A stretch of DNA of 64,000 bases from Odontesthes bonariensis (lineage: Eukaryota; Chordata; Actinopteri; Atheriniformes; Atherinopsidae). The position numbers and the translations under genes were made by a program. The stretch lies in the NCBI RefSeq assembly GCF_027942865.1, contig NC_134510.1:12242743-12306742 (forward strand), in the 5' to 3' direction. Of the stretch, positions 1 through 8,574 are shown in pieces. Positions within the stretch are counted from its first letter, which is position 1. Every line of letters starts with the position of its first letter. Below the pieces are notes generated by a model, which worked only from the letters and a program-made list of their open reading frames with translations, was not told the origin of the DNA and did no database searches.

Positions 1-2
1 AA

Positions 3-26
3 TAGCAATACGACATGGTATTGCTA
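3..26. repeat. 9-bp inverted repeat with 6-nt loop downstream of tRNA-Leu
   Basis: Arms TAGCAATAC and GTATTGCTA pair perfectly around the loop GACATG. It lies beyond the Leu terminator on the - strand, so it is probably outside the primary transcript. It recurs in every unit. Units that precede a class A Leu gene have GAAATG in the loop, so that variant leaves the arms intact. The copies before the Leu genes of units 64 and 68 carry one arm change (GTATCGCTA). The function is unknown. Confidence 0.7.
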
Positions 27-59
27 AGCAAGGAGTAAACTTGGGTTGCCTTGCCAGTG

Positions 60-63
60 AAAA
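60..63 (-). terminator. Pol III terminator (T4) of tRNA-Leu
   Basis: A run of four A on the + strand reads TTTT on the - strand, about 24 nt past the 3' end of the Leu gene. It is the first T4 downstream. Short T runs of four or more terminate RNA polymerase III. The same run is present at the equivalent place in the other units read. Confidence 0.75.
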
Positions 64-87
64 TGTTTCTCTAGGAGAAGTCTGCAA

Positions 88-170
88 TGTCAGAAGTGGG
101 ATTTGAACCCACGCCTCCAGGGGAGACTGCGACCTGAACGCAGCGCCTTAGACCGCTCGGTCATCCTGAC
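88..170 (-). tRNA. trnal-cag: tRNA-Leu(CAG), class B with G10A
   Basis: Unit 1. The T-loop reads TTCAAAT, with A57 in place of G57, which stays within the R57 consensus of the B box. In addition G10 is A, so the first D-stem pair becomes A10/C25 and the A box is altered. No other copy in the window has this D-stem change. Confidence 0.85.
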
Positions 171-189
171 TACTAAAAGGAATATTTGA

Positions 190-200
190 CGACACTGTCG
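190..200. repeat. 11-bp palindrome upstream of tRNA-Leu
   Basis: CGACA and TGTCG flank a single central C. On the Leu strand it sits at about -20 to -30. It is present in nearly all units. Units 65, 67 and 69 have the outer G changed to A, and unit 54 has a change in the left arm. It could be a protein-binding site for the divergent promoters, or chance. Confidence 0.4.
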
Positions 201-399
201 GCGGGCCCAGGCATCATTCCAGCGAATATGTGGGTCTGCGTTGTGTTCGTGTTGAAGGGGAATATTGACGAGGCATGCAGCTTCATGGAAGACTCTCCTT
301 CTGAGTAATGGGACTGTGATAGCAATTTTCCTGCACCTTGAAACGGGACACCAAAATCTTATTTCACTCCTTGGCGATAGTTGTCTTTTCGTCTGACGA

Positions 400-416
400 C
401 TGTGTCAGGTACACAG
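400..416. repeat. Inverted repeat just upstream of tRNA-Asp
   Basis: Arms CTGTGT and ACACAG pair around a 5-nt loop, at -21 to -5 relative to the Asp gene. Across the array the loop varies (CAGGT, CAGGC, CAGTC) while the arms stay fixed. The only exception seen is unit 67, which has CTGTAT in the left arm. A second overlapping pair, CTGAC with GTCAG (394-398 and 404-408), is also possible. A role in factor binding is inference. Confidence 0.5.
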
Positions 417-420
417 AAAT

Positions 421-492
421 TCCTCGTTAGTATAATGGACAGTATCTCCGCCTGTCACGCGGAAGATCGGGGTTCGATTCCCCGACGGGGAG
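421..492 (+). tRNA. trnad-guc: tRNA-Asp(GTC), consensus body
   Basis: Unit 1, reference Asp gene. It would supply aspartate tRNA for GAC and GAT codons. The cloverleaf folds fully: acceptor TCCTCGT/ACGGGGA with discriminator G73; D-stem GTAT/GTAT around AATGGACA; anticodon stem TCCGC/GCGGA with loop CTGTCAC (anticodon GTC at 454-456); variable loop AGAT; T-stem CGGGG/CCCCG with loop TTCGATT. A box TAGTATAATGG is at 428-438 and B box GGTTCGATTCC at 471-481. There is no intron and no encoded CCA, as expected for a eukaryotic gene. Compared with the remembered vertebrate tRNA-Asp, two differences keep pairing: A15 with T48 and T27 with A43. The known Asp identity elements G34, T35, C36 and G73 are all present. 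Confidence 0.96.
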
Positions 493-985
493 AGCTTGGT
501 CTTTTATCAGCTGCCTGCCACCAAGTGATGATTGTTTTGATACTCTCACCCATCTTCGGCCTAAATGTCAATAGCCCCCTTCAAATAGCTTAACATGAGG
601 CCAGGTTGCTTTGGTCAAAAGCCCTTTCCCGTTTACTATGGTGTTAAGTGCAAACCAAGACCTTATAATCAACAATGTGCCTTTTGCTAATGATTCTGTC
701 CTGCCCAAAGCACTGTAGAAGGTTGTGACAACACAGCTTGTTGAGCAGTGGTCAGAAGATTCTCATGCAACAAGTGTCTTGGCTGTTGTTTAACAGGGCT
801 CCTGAGGCAAACAAAAAGAAGGCATAGCATTTGGAAGCAAGAACTCTTCGGAGGTAAAGCGGCCACAATAATCTTTAAACAAGATGATGCAGTGGCAGAA
901 TAGCAATACGAAATGGTATTGCTAAGCAAGGAGTAAACTTGGGTTGCCTTGCCAGTGAAAATGTTTCTCTAGGAGAAGTCTGCAA
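493..985. other. Spacer between tRNA-Asp and the next tRNA-Leu; no gene seen
   Basis: This 493-bp interval holds the Asp terminator, then unassigned sequence, then the inverted repeat and Leu terminator of the next unit. No tRNA, snRNA, 5S or SINE promoter pattern was found. An open frame of 80 codons on the - strand (687-929) is present in almost every unit, but copies this similar give no independent evidence of coding, and its variants are mostly amino-acid changing. The spacer is strikingly uniform between units. The main variants are aaaaagaagg/aaaaagtagg, gaggcaaac/gaggaaaac and ctcctgagg/ctcatgagg. It recurs in every unit at the same offset. Confidence 0.8.
502..505 (+). terminator. 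Pol III terminator (T4) of tRNA-Asp
   Basis: TTTT begins 10 nt after the last base of the Asp gene. It is conserved in all copies read except unit 48, where it reads GTTT. Confidence 0.85.
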
Positions 986-1068
986 TGTCAGAAGTGGGAT
1001 TCGAACCCACGCCTCCAGGGGAGACTGCGACCTGAACGCAGCGCCTTAGACCGCTCGGCCATCCTGAC
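986..1068 (-). tRNA. trnal-cag: tRNA-Leu(CAG), class A consensus
   Basis: Unit 2, reference Leu gene. It would supply leucine tRNA for CTG codons. It is a class II tRNA with a long variable arm. Acceptor GTCAGGA/TTCTGAC has a G6-T67 wobble and the discriminator is A73. The D-stem is GCC/GGC. Anticodon stem CTGCG/CGCAG holds loop TTCAGGT with anticodon CAG. The variable arm pairs CTCC/GGAG. T-stem GTGGG/CCCAC holds loop TTCGAAT. On the - strand the A box TGGCCGAGCGG is at 1051-1061 and the B box GGTTCGAATCC at 997-1007. It matches the vertebrate tRNA-Leu(CAG) consensus almost base for base from memory. There is no intron and no encoded CCA. Confidence 0.97.
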
Positions 1069-1318
1069 TACGAAAAGGAATATTTGACGACACTGTCGGC
1101 GGGCCCAGGCATCATTCCAGCGAATATGTGGGTCTGCGTTGTGTTTGTGTTGAAGGGGAATATTGACGAGGCATGCAGCTTCAGGGAAGACTCTCCTTCT
1201 GAGTGATGGGACTGCGATAGCAATTTTCCTGCACCTTGAAAGGGGACACCAAAATCTTATTTCACTCCTTGGCGATAGTTGTCTTTTCATCTGACGACTG
1301 TGTCAGTCACACAGAAAT

Positions 1319-1390
1319 TCCTCGTTGGTATAATGGACAGTATCTCCGCCTGTCACGCGGAAGATCGGGGTTTGATTCCCCGACGGGGAG
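1319..1390 (+). tRNA. trnad-guc: tRNA-Asp(GTC), G9 + T56 variant, possibly inactive
   Basis: Unit 2. First of the G9/T56 lineage. A9 is G, which still fits the A box (TGGTATAATGG). C56 is T (base 1373), so the T-loop is TTTGATT. C56 is nearly invariant: it makes the G19-C56 tertiary pair and is a central TFIIIC contact in the B box, so transcription and folding should both suffer. The secondary-structure stems are intact. Confidence 0.8.
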
Positions 1391-1883
1391 AGCTTGGTCT
1401 TTTATCAGCTGCCTGCCACCAAGTGATGATTGTTTTGATACTCTCACCCATCTTCGGCCTAAATGTCAATAGCCCCCTTCAAATAGCCTAACATGAGGCC
1501 AGGTTGCTTTGGTCAAAAGCCCTTTCCCGTTTACTATGGTGTTAAGTGCAAACCAAGACCTTATAATCAACAATGTGCCTTTTGCTAATGATTCTGTCCT
1601 GCCCAAAGCACTGTAGAAGGTTGTGACAACACAGCTTGTTGAGCAGTGGTCAGAAGATTCTCATGCAACAAGTGTCTTGGCTGTTGTTTAACAGGGCTCC
1701 TGAGGAAAACAAAAAGTAGGCATAGCATTTGGAAGCAAGAACTCTTCGGAGGTAAAGCGGCCACAATAATCTTTAAACAAGATGATGCAGTGGCAGAATA
1801 GCAATACGACATGGTATTGCTAAGCAAGGAGTAAACTTGGGTTTCCTTGCCAGTGAAAATGTTTCTCTAGGAGAAGTCTGCAA

Positions 1884-1966
1884 TGTCAGAAGTGGGCTTT
1901 GAACTCACGCCTCAAGGGGAGACTGCGACCTGAACGCAGCGCCTTAGACCGCTCGGCCATCCTGAC
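1884..1966 (-). tRNA. trnal-cag: tRNA-Leu(CAG), class D with variable-arm change
   Basis: Unit 3. First class D copy: G52A gives an A52/C62 mismatch in the T-stem, T60 becomes G and G57 becomes A, so the B box reads AGTTCAAAGCC. The variable arm also has one G to T beside its loop (TGAG for GGAG). The anticodon and other stems are intact. A weakly transcribed or decaying copy is likely. Confidence 0.75.
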
Positions 1967-2216
1967 TACTAAAAGCAATATTTGACGACACTGTCGGCGG
2001 GCCCAGGCATCATTCCAGCGAATATGTGGGTCTGCGTTGTGTTCGTGTTGAAGAGGAATATTGACGAGGCATGCAGCTTCATGGAAGACTCTCCTTCTGA
2101 GTAATGGGACTGTGATAGCAATTTTCCTGCACCTTGAAACGGGACACCAAAATCTTATTTCACTCCTTGGCGATAGTTGTCTTTTCGTCTGACGACTGTG
2201 TCAGGCACACAGAAAT

Positions 2217-2288
2217 TCCTCGTTAGTATAATGGACAGTATCTCCGCCTGTCACGCGGAAGATCGGGGTTCGATTCCCCGACGGGGAG
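2217..2288 (+). tRNA. trnad-guc: tRNA-Asp(GTC), consensus body
   Basis: Unit 3. Identical to the unit 1 gene. Its downstream spacer has the rare changes gatgccaggtttcttcgg and ctcatgagg, shared with units 23 and 43. Confidence 0.95.
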
Positions 2289-2781
2289 AGCTTGGTCTTT
2301 TATCAGCTGCCTGCCACCAAGTGATGATTGCTTTGATACTCTCACCCATCTTCGGCCTAAATGTCAATAGCCCCCTTCAAATAGCCTAACATGATGCCAG
2401 GTTTCTTCGGTCAAAAGCCCTTTCCCGTTTACTATGGTGTTAAGTGCAAACCAAGACCTTATAATCAACAATGTGCCTTTTGCTAATGATTCTGTCCTGC
2501 CCAAAGCACTGTAGAAGGTTGTGACAACACAGCTTGTTGAGCAGTGGTCAGAAGATTCTCATGCAACAAGTGTCTTGGCTGTTGTTTAACAGGGCTCATG
2601 AGGCAAACAAAAAGTAGGCATAGCATTTGGAAGCAAGAACTCTTCGGAGGTAAAGCGGCCACAATAATCTTTAAACAAGATGATGCAGTGGCAGAATAGC
2701 AATACGACATGGTATTGCTAAGCAAGGAGTAAACTTGGGTTGCCTTGCCAGTGAAAATGTTTCTCTAGGAGAAGTCTGCAA

Positions 2782-2864
2782 TGTCAGAAGTGGGATTTGA
2801 ACCCACGCCTCCAGGGGAGACTGCGACCTGAACGCAGCGCCTTAGACCGCTCGGCCATCCTGAC
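2782..2864 (-). tRNA. trnal-cag: tRNA-Leu(CAG), class B
   Basis: Unit 4. Consensus except A57. The upstream flank has ggacgacac instead of tgacgacac, shared with units 24 and 44. Confidence 0.93.
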
Positions 2865-3114
2865 TACTAAAAGGAATATTGGACGACACTGTCGGCGGGC
2901 CCAGGCATCATTCCAGCGAATATGTGGGTCTGCGTTGTGTTCGTGTTGAAGGGGAATATTGACGAGGCATGCAGCTTCATGGAAGACTCTCCTTCTGAGT
3001 AATGGGACTGTGATAGCAATTTTCCTGCACCTTGAAACGGGACACCAAAATCTTATTTCACTCCTTGGCGATAGTTGTCTTTTCGTCTGACGACTGTGTC
3101 AGGTACACAGAAAT

Positions 3115-3186
3115 TCCTCGTTAGTATAATGGACAGTATCTCCGCCTGTCACGCGGAAGATCGGGGTTCGATTCCCCGACGGGGAG
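3115..3186 (+). tRNA. trnad-guc: tRNA-Asp(GTC), consensus body
   Basis: Unit 4. Consensus. The upstream inverted-repeat loop is CAGGT, as in units 1, 24 and 44. Confidence 0.95.
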
Positions 3187-3679
3187 AGCTTGGTCTTTTA
3201 TCAGCTGCCTGCCACCAAGTGATGATTGTTTTGATACTCTCACCCATCTTCGGCCTAAATGTCAATAGCCCCCTTCAAATAGCTTAACATGAGGCCAGGT
3301 TGCTTTGGTCAAAAGCCCTTTCCCGTTTACTATGGTGTTAAGTGCAAACCAAGACCTTATAATCAACAATATGCCTTTTGCTAATGATTCTGTCCTGCCC
3401 AAAGCACTGTAGAAGGTTGTGACAACACAGCTTGTTGAGCAGTGGTCAGAAGATTCTCATGCAACAAGTGTCTTGGCTGTTGTTTAACAGGGCTCCTGAG
3501 GCAAACAAAAAGAAGGCATAGCATTTGGAAGCAAGAACTCTTCGGAGGTAAAGCGGCCACAATAATCTTTAAACAAGATGATGCAGTGGCAGAATAGCAA
3601 TACGAAATGGTATTGCTAAGCAAGGAGTAAACTTGGGTTGCCTTGCCAGTGAAAATGTTTCTCTAGGAGAAGTCTGCAA

Positions 3680-3762
3680 TGTCAGAAGTGGGATTCGAAC
3701 CCACGCCTCCAGGGGAGACTGCGACCTGAACGCAGCGCCTTAGACCGCTCGGCCATCCTGAC
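3680..3762 (-). tRNA. trnal-cag: tRNA-Leu(CAG), class A consensus
   Basis: Unit 5. Full consensus. Unusually it is paired with a consensus Asp gene rather than a T56 copy, so both genes of this unit look intact. Confidence 0.97.
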
Positions 3763-4012
3763 TACGAAAAGGAATATTTGACGACACTGTCGGCGGGCCC
3801 AGGCATCATTCCAGCGAATATGTGGGTCTGCGTTGTGTTCGTGTTGAAGAGGAATATTGACGAGGCATGCAGCTTCATGGAAGACTCTCCTTCTGAGTAA
3901 TGGGACTGTGATAGCAATTTTCCTGCACCTTGAAACGGGACACCAAAATCTTATTTCACTCCTTGGCGATAGTTGTCTTTTCGTCTGACGACTGTGTCAG
4001 GCACACAGAAAT

Positions 4013-4084
4013 TCCTCGTTAGTATAATGGACAGTATCTCCGCCTGTCACGCGGAAGATCGGGGTTCGATTCCCCGACGGGGAG
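4013..4084 (+). tRNA. trnad-guc: tRNA-Asp(GTC), consensus body
   Basis: Unit 5. Consensus. Its flanks (gttgaagagg, CAGGC loop) are of the type normally found with class D Leu genes, so this unit looks like a recombinant. Confidence 0.95.
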
Positions 4085-4577
4085 AGCTTGGTCTTTTATC
4101 AGCTGCCTGCCACCAAGTGATGATTGTTTTGATACTCTCACCCATCTTCGGCCTAAATGTCAATAGCCCCCTTCAAATAGCCTAACATGAGGCCAGGTTG
4201 CTTTGGTCAAAAGCCCTTTCCCGTTTACTATGGTGTTAAGTGCAAACCAAGACCTTATAATCAACAATGTGCCTTTTGCTAATGATTCTGTCCTGCCCAA
4301 AGCACTGTAGAAGGTTGTGACAACACAGCTTGTTGAGCAGTGGTCAGAAGATTCTCATGCAACAAGTGTCTTGGCTGTTGTTTAACAGGGCTCCTGAGGC
4401 AAACAAAAAGTAGGCATAGGATTTGGAAGCAAGAACTCTTCGGAGGTAAAGCGGCCACAATAATCTTTAAACAAGATGATGCAGTGGCAGAATAGCAATA
4501 CGACATGGTATTGCTAAGCAAGGAGTAAACTTGGGTTTCCTTGCCAGTGAAAATGTTTCTCTAGGAGAAGTCTGCAA

Positions 4578-4660
4578 TGTCAGAAGTGGGCTTTGAACTC
4601 ACGCCTCCAGGGGAGACTGCGACCTGAACGCAGCGCCTTAGACCGCTCGGCCATCCTGAC
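4578..4660 (-). tRNA. trnal-cag: tRNA-Leu(CAG), class D
   Basis: Unit 6. A52, A57, G60, with an unpaired position in the T-stem; otherwise consensus, including the variable arm. Confidence 0.8.
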
Positions 4661-4910
4661 TACTAAAAGCAATATTTGACGACACTGTCGGCGGGCCCAG
4701 GCATCATTCCAGCGAATATGTGGGTCTGCGTTGTGTTCGTGTTGAAGAGGAATATTGACGAGGCATGCAGCTTCATGGAAGACTCTCCTTCTGAGTAATG
4801 GGACTGTGATAGCAATTTTCCTGCACCTTGAAACGGGACACCAAAATCTTATTTCACTCCTTGGCGATAGTTGTCTTTTCGTCTGACGACTGTGTCAGGC
4901 ACACAGAAAT

Positions 4911-4982
4911 TCCTCGTTAGTATAATGGACAGTATCTCCGCCTGTCACGCGGAAGATCGGGGTTCGATTCCCAGACGGGGAG
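4911..4982 (+). tRNA. trnad-guc: tRNA-Asp(GTC), C64A
   Basis: Unit 6. C64 is A, giving a G50/A64 mismatch in the T-stem. Private to this copy. Confidence 0.85.
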
Positions 4983-5475
4983 AGCTTGGTCTTTTATCAG
5001 CTGCCTGCCACCAAGTGATGATTGTTTTGATACTCTCACCCATCTTCGGCCTAAATGTCAATAGCCCCCTTCAAATAGCCTAACATGAGGCCAGGTTGCT
5101 TTGGTCAAAAGCCCTTTCCCGTTTACTATGGTGTTAAGTGCAAACCAAGACCTTATAATCAACAATGTGCCTTTTGCTAATGATTCTGTCCTGCCCAAAG
5201 CACTGTAGAAGGTTGTGACAACACAGCTTGTTGAGCAGTGGTCAGAAGATTCTCATGCAACAAGTGTCTTGGCTGTTGTTTAACAGGGCTCCTGAGGCAA
5301 ACAAAAAGTAGGCATAGCATTTGGAAGCAAGAACTCTTCGGAGGTAAAGCGGCCACAATAATCTTTAAACAAGATGATGCAGTGGCAGAATAGCAATACG
5401 ACATGGTATTGCTAAGCAAGGAGTAAACTTGGGTTGCCTTGCCAGTGAAAATGTTTCTCTAGGAGAAGTCTGCAA

Positions 5476-5558
5476 TGTCAGAAGTGAGATTTGAACCCAC
5501 GCCTCCAGGGGAGACTGCGACCTGAACGCAGCGCCTTAGACCGCTCGGCCATCCTGAC
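5476..5558 (-). tRNA. trnal-cag: tRNA-Leu(CAG), class C
   Basis: Unit 7. First class C copy: A57 plus C62 to T. G52-T62 is a tolerated wobble, but the last B-box base is changed (TTCAAATCT). The rest is consensus. Confidence 0.9.
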
Positions 5559-5808
5559 TACGAAAAGGAATATTTGACGACACTGTCGGCGGGCCCAGGC
5601 ATCATTCCAGCGAATATGTGGGTCTGCGTTGTGTTTGTGTTGAAGGGGAATATTGACGAGGCATGCAGCTTCATGGAAGACTCTCCTTCTGAGTGATGGG
5701 ACTGTGATAGCAATTTTCCTGCACCTTGAAAGGGGACACCAAAATCTTATTTCACTCCTTGGCGATAGTTGTCTTTTCGTCTGACGACTGTGTCAGTCAC
5801 ACAGAAAT

Positions 5809-5880
5809 TCCTCGTTAGTATAATGGACAGTATCTCCGCCTGTCACGCGGAAGATCGGGGTTCGATTCCCCGACGGGGAG
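5809..5880 (+). tRNA. trnad-guc: tRNA-Asp(GTC), consensus body
   Basis: Unit 7. Consensus; upstream inverted-repeat loop CAGTC. Confidence 0.95.
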
Positions 5881-6373
5881 AGCTTGGTCTTTTATCAGCT
5901 GCCTGCCACCAAGTGATGATTGCTTTGATACTCTCACCCATCTTCGGCCTAAATGTCAATAGCCCCCTTCAAATAGCCTAACATGAGGCCAGGTTGCTTT
6001 GGTCAAAAGCCCTTTCCCGTTTACTATGGTGTTAAGTGCAAACCAAGACCTTATAATCAACAATGTGCCTTTTGCTAATGATTCTGTCCTGCCCAAAGCA
6101 CTGTAGAAGGTTGTGACAACACAGCTTGTTGAGCAGTGGTCAGAAGATTCTCATGCAACAAGTGTCTTGGCTGTTGTTTAACAGGGCTCCTGAGGCAAAC
6201 AAAAAGTAGGCATAGCATTTGGAAGCAAGAACTCTTCGGAGGTAAAGCGGCCACAATAATCTTTAAACAAGATGATGCAGTGGCAGAATAGCAATACGAC
6301 ATGGTATTGCTAAGCAAGGAGTAAACTTGGGTTGCCTTGCCAGTGAAAATGTTTCTCTAGGAGAAGTCTGCAA

Positions 6374-6456
6374 TGTCAGAAGTGAGATTTGAACCCACGC
6401 CTCCAGGGGAGACTGCGACCTGAACGCAGCGCCTTAGACCGCTCGGCCATCCTGAC
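6374..6456 (-). tRNA. trnal-cag: tRNA-Leu(CAG), class C
   Basis: Unit 8. A57 and T62; otherwise consensus. Confidence 0.9.
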
Positions 6457-6706
6457 TACTAAAAGGAATATTTGACGACACTGTCGGCGGGCCCAGGCAT
6501 CATTCCAGCGAATATGTGGGTCTGCGTTGTGTTTGTGTTGAAGGGGAATATTGACGAGGCATGCAGCTTCATGGAAGACTCTCCTTCTGAGTGATGGGAC
6601 TGTGATAGCAATTTTCCTGCACCTTGAAAGGGGACACCAAAATTTTATTTCACTCCTTGGCGATAGTTGTCTTTTCGTCTGACGACTGTGTCAGTCACAC
6701 AGAAAT

Positions 6707-6778
6707 TCCTCGTTAGTATAATGGACAGTATCTCCGCCTGTCACGCGGAAGATCGGGGTTCGATTCCCCGACGGGGAG
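6707..6778 (+). tRNA. trnad-guc: tRNA-Asp(GTC), consensus body
   Basis: Unit 8. Consensus. Confidence 0.95.
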
Positions 6779-7271
6779 AGCTTGGTCTTTTATCAGCTGC
6801 CTGCCACCAAGTGATGATTGCTTTGATACTCTCACCCATCTTCGGCCTAAATGTCAATAGCCCCCTTCAAATAGCTTAACATGAGGCCAGGTTGCTTTGG
6901 TCAAAAGCCCTTTCCCGTTTACTATGGTGTTAAGTGCAAACCAAGACCTTATAATCAACAATGTGCCTTTTGCTAATGATTCTGTCCTGCCCAAAGCACT
7001 GTAGAAGGTTGTGACAACACAGCTTGTTGAGCAGTGGTCAGAAGATTCTCATGCAACAAGTGTCTTGGCTGTTGTTTAACAGGGCTCCTGAGGCAAACAA
7101 AAAGAAGGCATAGCATTTGGAAGCAAGAACTCTTCGGAGGTAAAGCGGCCACAATAATCTTTAAACAAGATGATGCAGTGGCAGAATAGCAATACGAAAT
7201 GGTATTGCTAAGCAAGGAGTAAACTTGGGTTGCCTTGCCAGTGAAAATGTTTCTCTAGGAGAAGTCTGCAA

Positions 7272-7354
7272 TGTCAGAAGTGGGATTCGAACCCACGCCT
7301 CCAGGGGAGACTGCGACCTGAACGCAGCGCCTTAGACCGCTCGGCCATCCTGAC
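7272..7354 (-). tRNA. trnal-cag: tRNA-Leu(CAG), class A consensus
   Basis: Unit 9. Full consensus. Confidence 0.97.
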
Positions 7355-7604
7355 TACGAAAAGGAATATTTGACGACACTGTCGGCGGGCCCAGGCATCA
7401 TTCCAGCGAATATGTGGGTCTGCGTTGTGTTTGTGTTGAAGGGGAATATTGACGAGGCATGCAGCTTCAGGGAAGACTCTCCTTCTGAGTGATGGGACTG
7501 CGATAGCAATTTTCCTGCACCTTGAAAGGGGACACCAAAATCTTATTTCACTCCTTGGCGATAGTTGTCTTTTCATCTGACGACTGTGTCAGTCACACAG
7601 AAAT

Positions 7605-7676
7605 TCCTCGTTGGTATAATGGACAGTATCTCCGCCTGTCACGCGGAAGATCGGGGTTTGATTCCCCGACGGGGAG
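7605..7676 (+). tRNA. trnad-guc: tRNA-Asp(GTC), G9 + T56 variant
   Basis: Unit 9. Same two changes as unit 2; B-box C56 lost. Confidence 0.8.
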
Positions 7677-8169
7677 AGCTTGGTCTTTTATCAGCTGCCT
7701 GCCACCAAGTGATGATTGTTTTGATACTCTCACCCATCTTCGGCCTAAATGTCAATAGCCCCCTTCAAATAGCCTAACATGAGGCCAGGTTGCTTTGGTC
7801 AAAAGCCCTTTCCCGTTTACTATGGTGTTAAGTGCAAACCAAGACCTTATAATCAACAATGTGCCTTTTGCTAATGATTCTGTCCTGCCCAAAGCACTGT
7901 AGAAGGTTGTGACAACACAGCTTGTTGAGCAGTGGTCAGAAGATTCTCATGCAACAAGTGTCTTGGCTGTTGTTTAACAGGGCTCCTGAGGAAAACAAAA
8001 AGTAGGCATAGCATTTGGAAGCAAGAACTCTTCGGAGGTAAAGCGGCCACAATAATCTTTAAACAAGATGATGCAGTGGCAGAATAGCAATACGACATGG
8101 TATTGCTAAGCAAGGAGTAAACTTGGGTTTCCTTGCCAGTGAAAATGTTTCTCTAGGAGAAGTCTGCAA

Positions 8170-8252
8170 TGTCAGAAGTGGGATTTGAACCCACGCCTCC
8201 AGGGGAGACTGCGACCTGAACGCAGCGCCTTAGACCGCTCGGCCATCCTGAC
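8170..8252 (-). tRNA. trnal-cag: tRNA-Leu(CAG), class B
   Basis: Unit 10. A57 only. Confidence 0.93.
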
Positions 8253-8502
8253 TACTAAAAGCAATATTTGACGACACTGTCGGCGGGCCCAGGCATCATT
8301 CCAGCGAATATGTGGGTCTGCGTTGTGTTCGTGTTGAAGAGGAATATTGACGAGGCATGCAGCTTCATGGAAGACTCTCCTTCTGAGTAATGGGACTGTG
8401 ATAGCAATTTTCCTGCACCTTGAAACGGGACACCAAAATCTTATTTCACTCCTTGGCGATAGTTGTCTTTTCGTCTGACGACTGTGTCAGGCACACAGAA
8501 AT

Positions 8503-8574
8503 TCCTCGTTAGTATAATGGACAGTATCTCCGCCTGTCACGCGGAAGATCGGGGTTCGATTCCCCGACGGGGAG
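8503..8574 (+). tRNA. trnad-guc: tRNA-Asp(GTC), consensus body
   Basis: Unit 10. Consensus; the spacer 30 nt downstream has the cactaagtg marker. Confidence 0.95.

Larger units (their letters stand above)
171..420. promoter_or_regulatory. Shared upstream region between divergent tRNA-Leu and tRNA-Asp genes
   Basis: This 250-bp interval is the 5' flank of both genes in each unit. It should hold any upstream TFIIIB contact region of both, the main promoter elements being the internal A and B boxes. An AT-rich stretch (AAATATT on the - strand, 181-187) lies 11-17 nt upstream of Leu, closer than a usual TATA position. Two short inverted repeats (190-200, 400-416) are the only other structure seen. 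There is no gene in it. Most unit-to-unit variation here is at CpG positions. Confidence 0.5.
1..898. repeat. Repeat unit 1 (reference unit for this annotation)
   Basis: Order of parts from left to right: inverted repeat (3-26), Leu terminator (60-63), tRNA-Leu on the - strand (88-170), shared upstream region (171-420) with two short inverted repeats, tRNA-Asp on the + strand (421-492), Asp terminator (502-505), and a long spacer to the unit end. The starting point is arbitrary and follows the window start. All other units have the same parts at the same offsets. Confidence 0.95.
899..6286. repeat. Six-unit block (units 2-7), repeated at units 22-27
   Basis: Leu classes run A, D, B, A, D, C in both blocks. 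Units 3 and 23 share the variable-arm change, the gatgccaggtttcttcgg spacer and ctcatgagg. Units 4 and 24 share ggacgacac and the CAGGT loop. The two blocks lie 17960 bp (20 units) apart. Units 5 and 25 differ in their Asp halves, so exchange has continued since the duplication. Confidence 0.75.

Noticed and set aside
171-187. TATA box for tRNA-Leu (AAATATT on the - strand)
   Set aside because: It lies only 11-17 nt upstream, too close for the usual Pol III TATA position near -30. Kept only as an AT-rich note.
525-531. GTGATGA resembling a snoRNA C box
   Set aside because: No matching D box (CTGA) or terminal stem at a suitable distance.
381-593. Open reading frame of 70 codons on the + strand (and a 78-codon frame nearby in class A units)
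   Set aside because: It overlaps the whole tRNA-Asp gene, and several units lose it through single substitutions.
687-929. Open reading frame of 80 codons on the - strand, intact in almost every unit
   Set aside because: Copies are nearly identical, so persistence of the frame says nothing. Observed variants are mostly amino-acid changing, there is no recognisable domain, and no splice or Pol II signal fits a repeated coding gene. One unit (near 47580) has a frame-shifting deletion with no sign of consequence.
988-1290. Open reading frame of 100 codons on the - strand
   Set aside because: It runs through the tRNA-Leu gene and its flank and exists only in some unit types. It is a by-product of the tRNA sequence.
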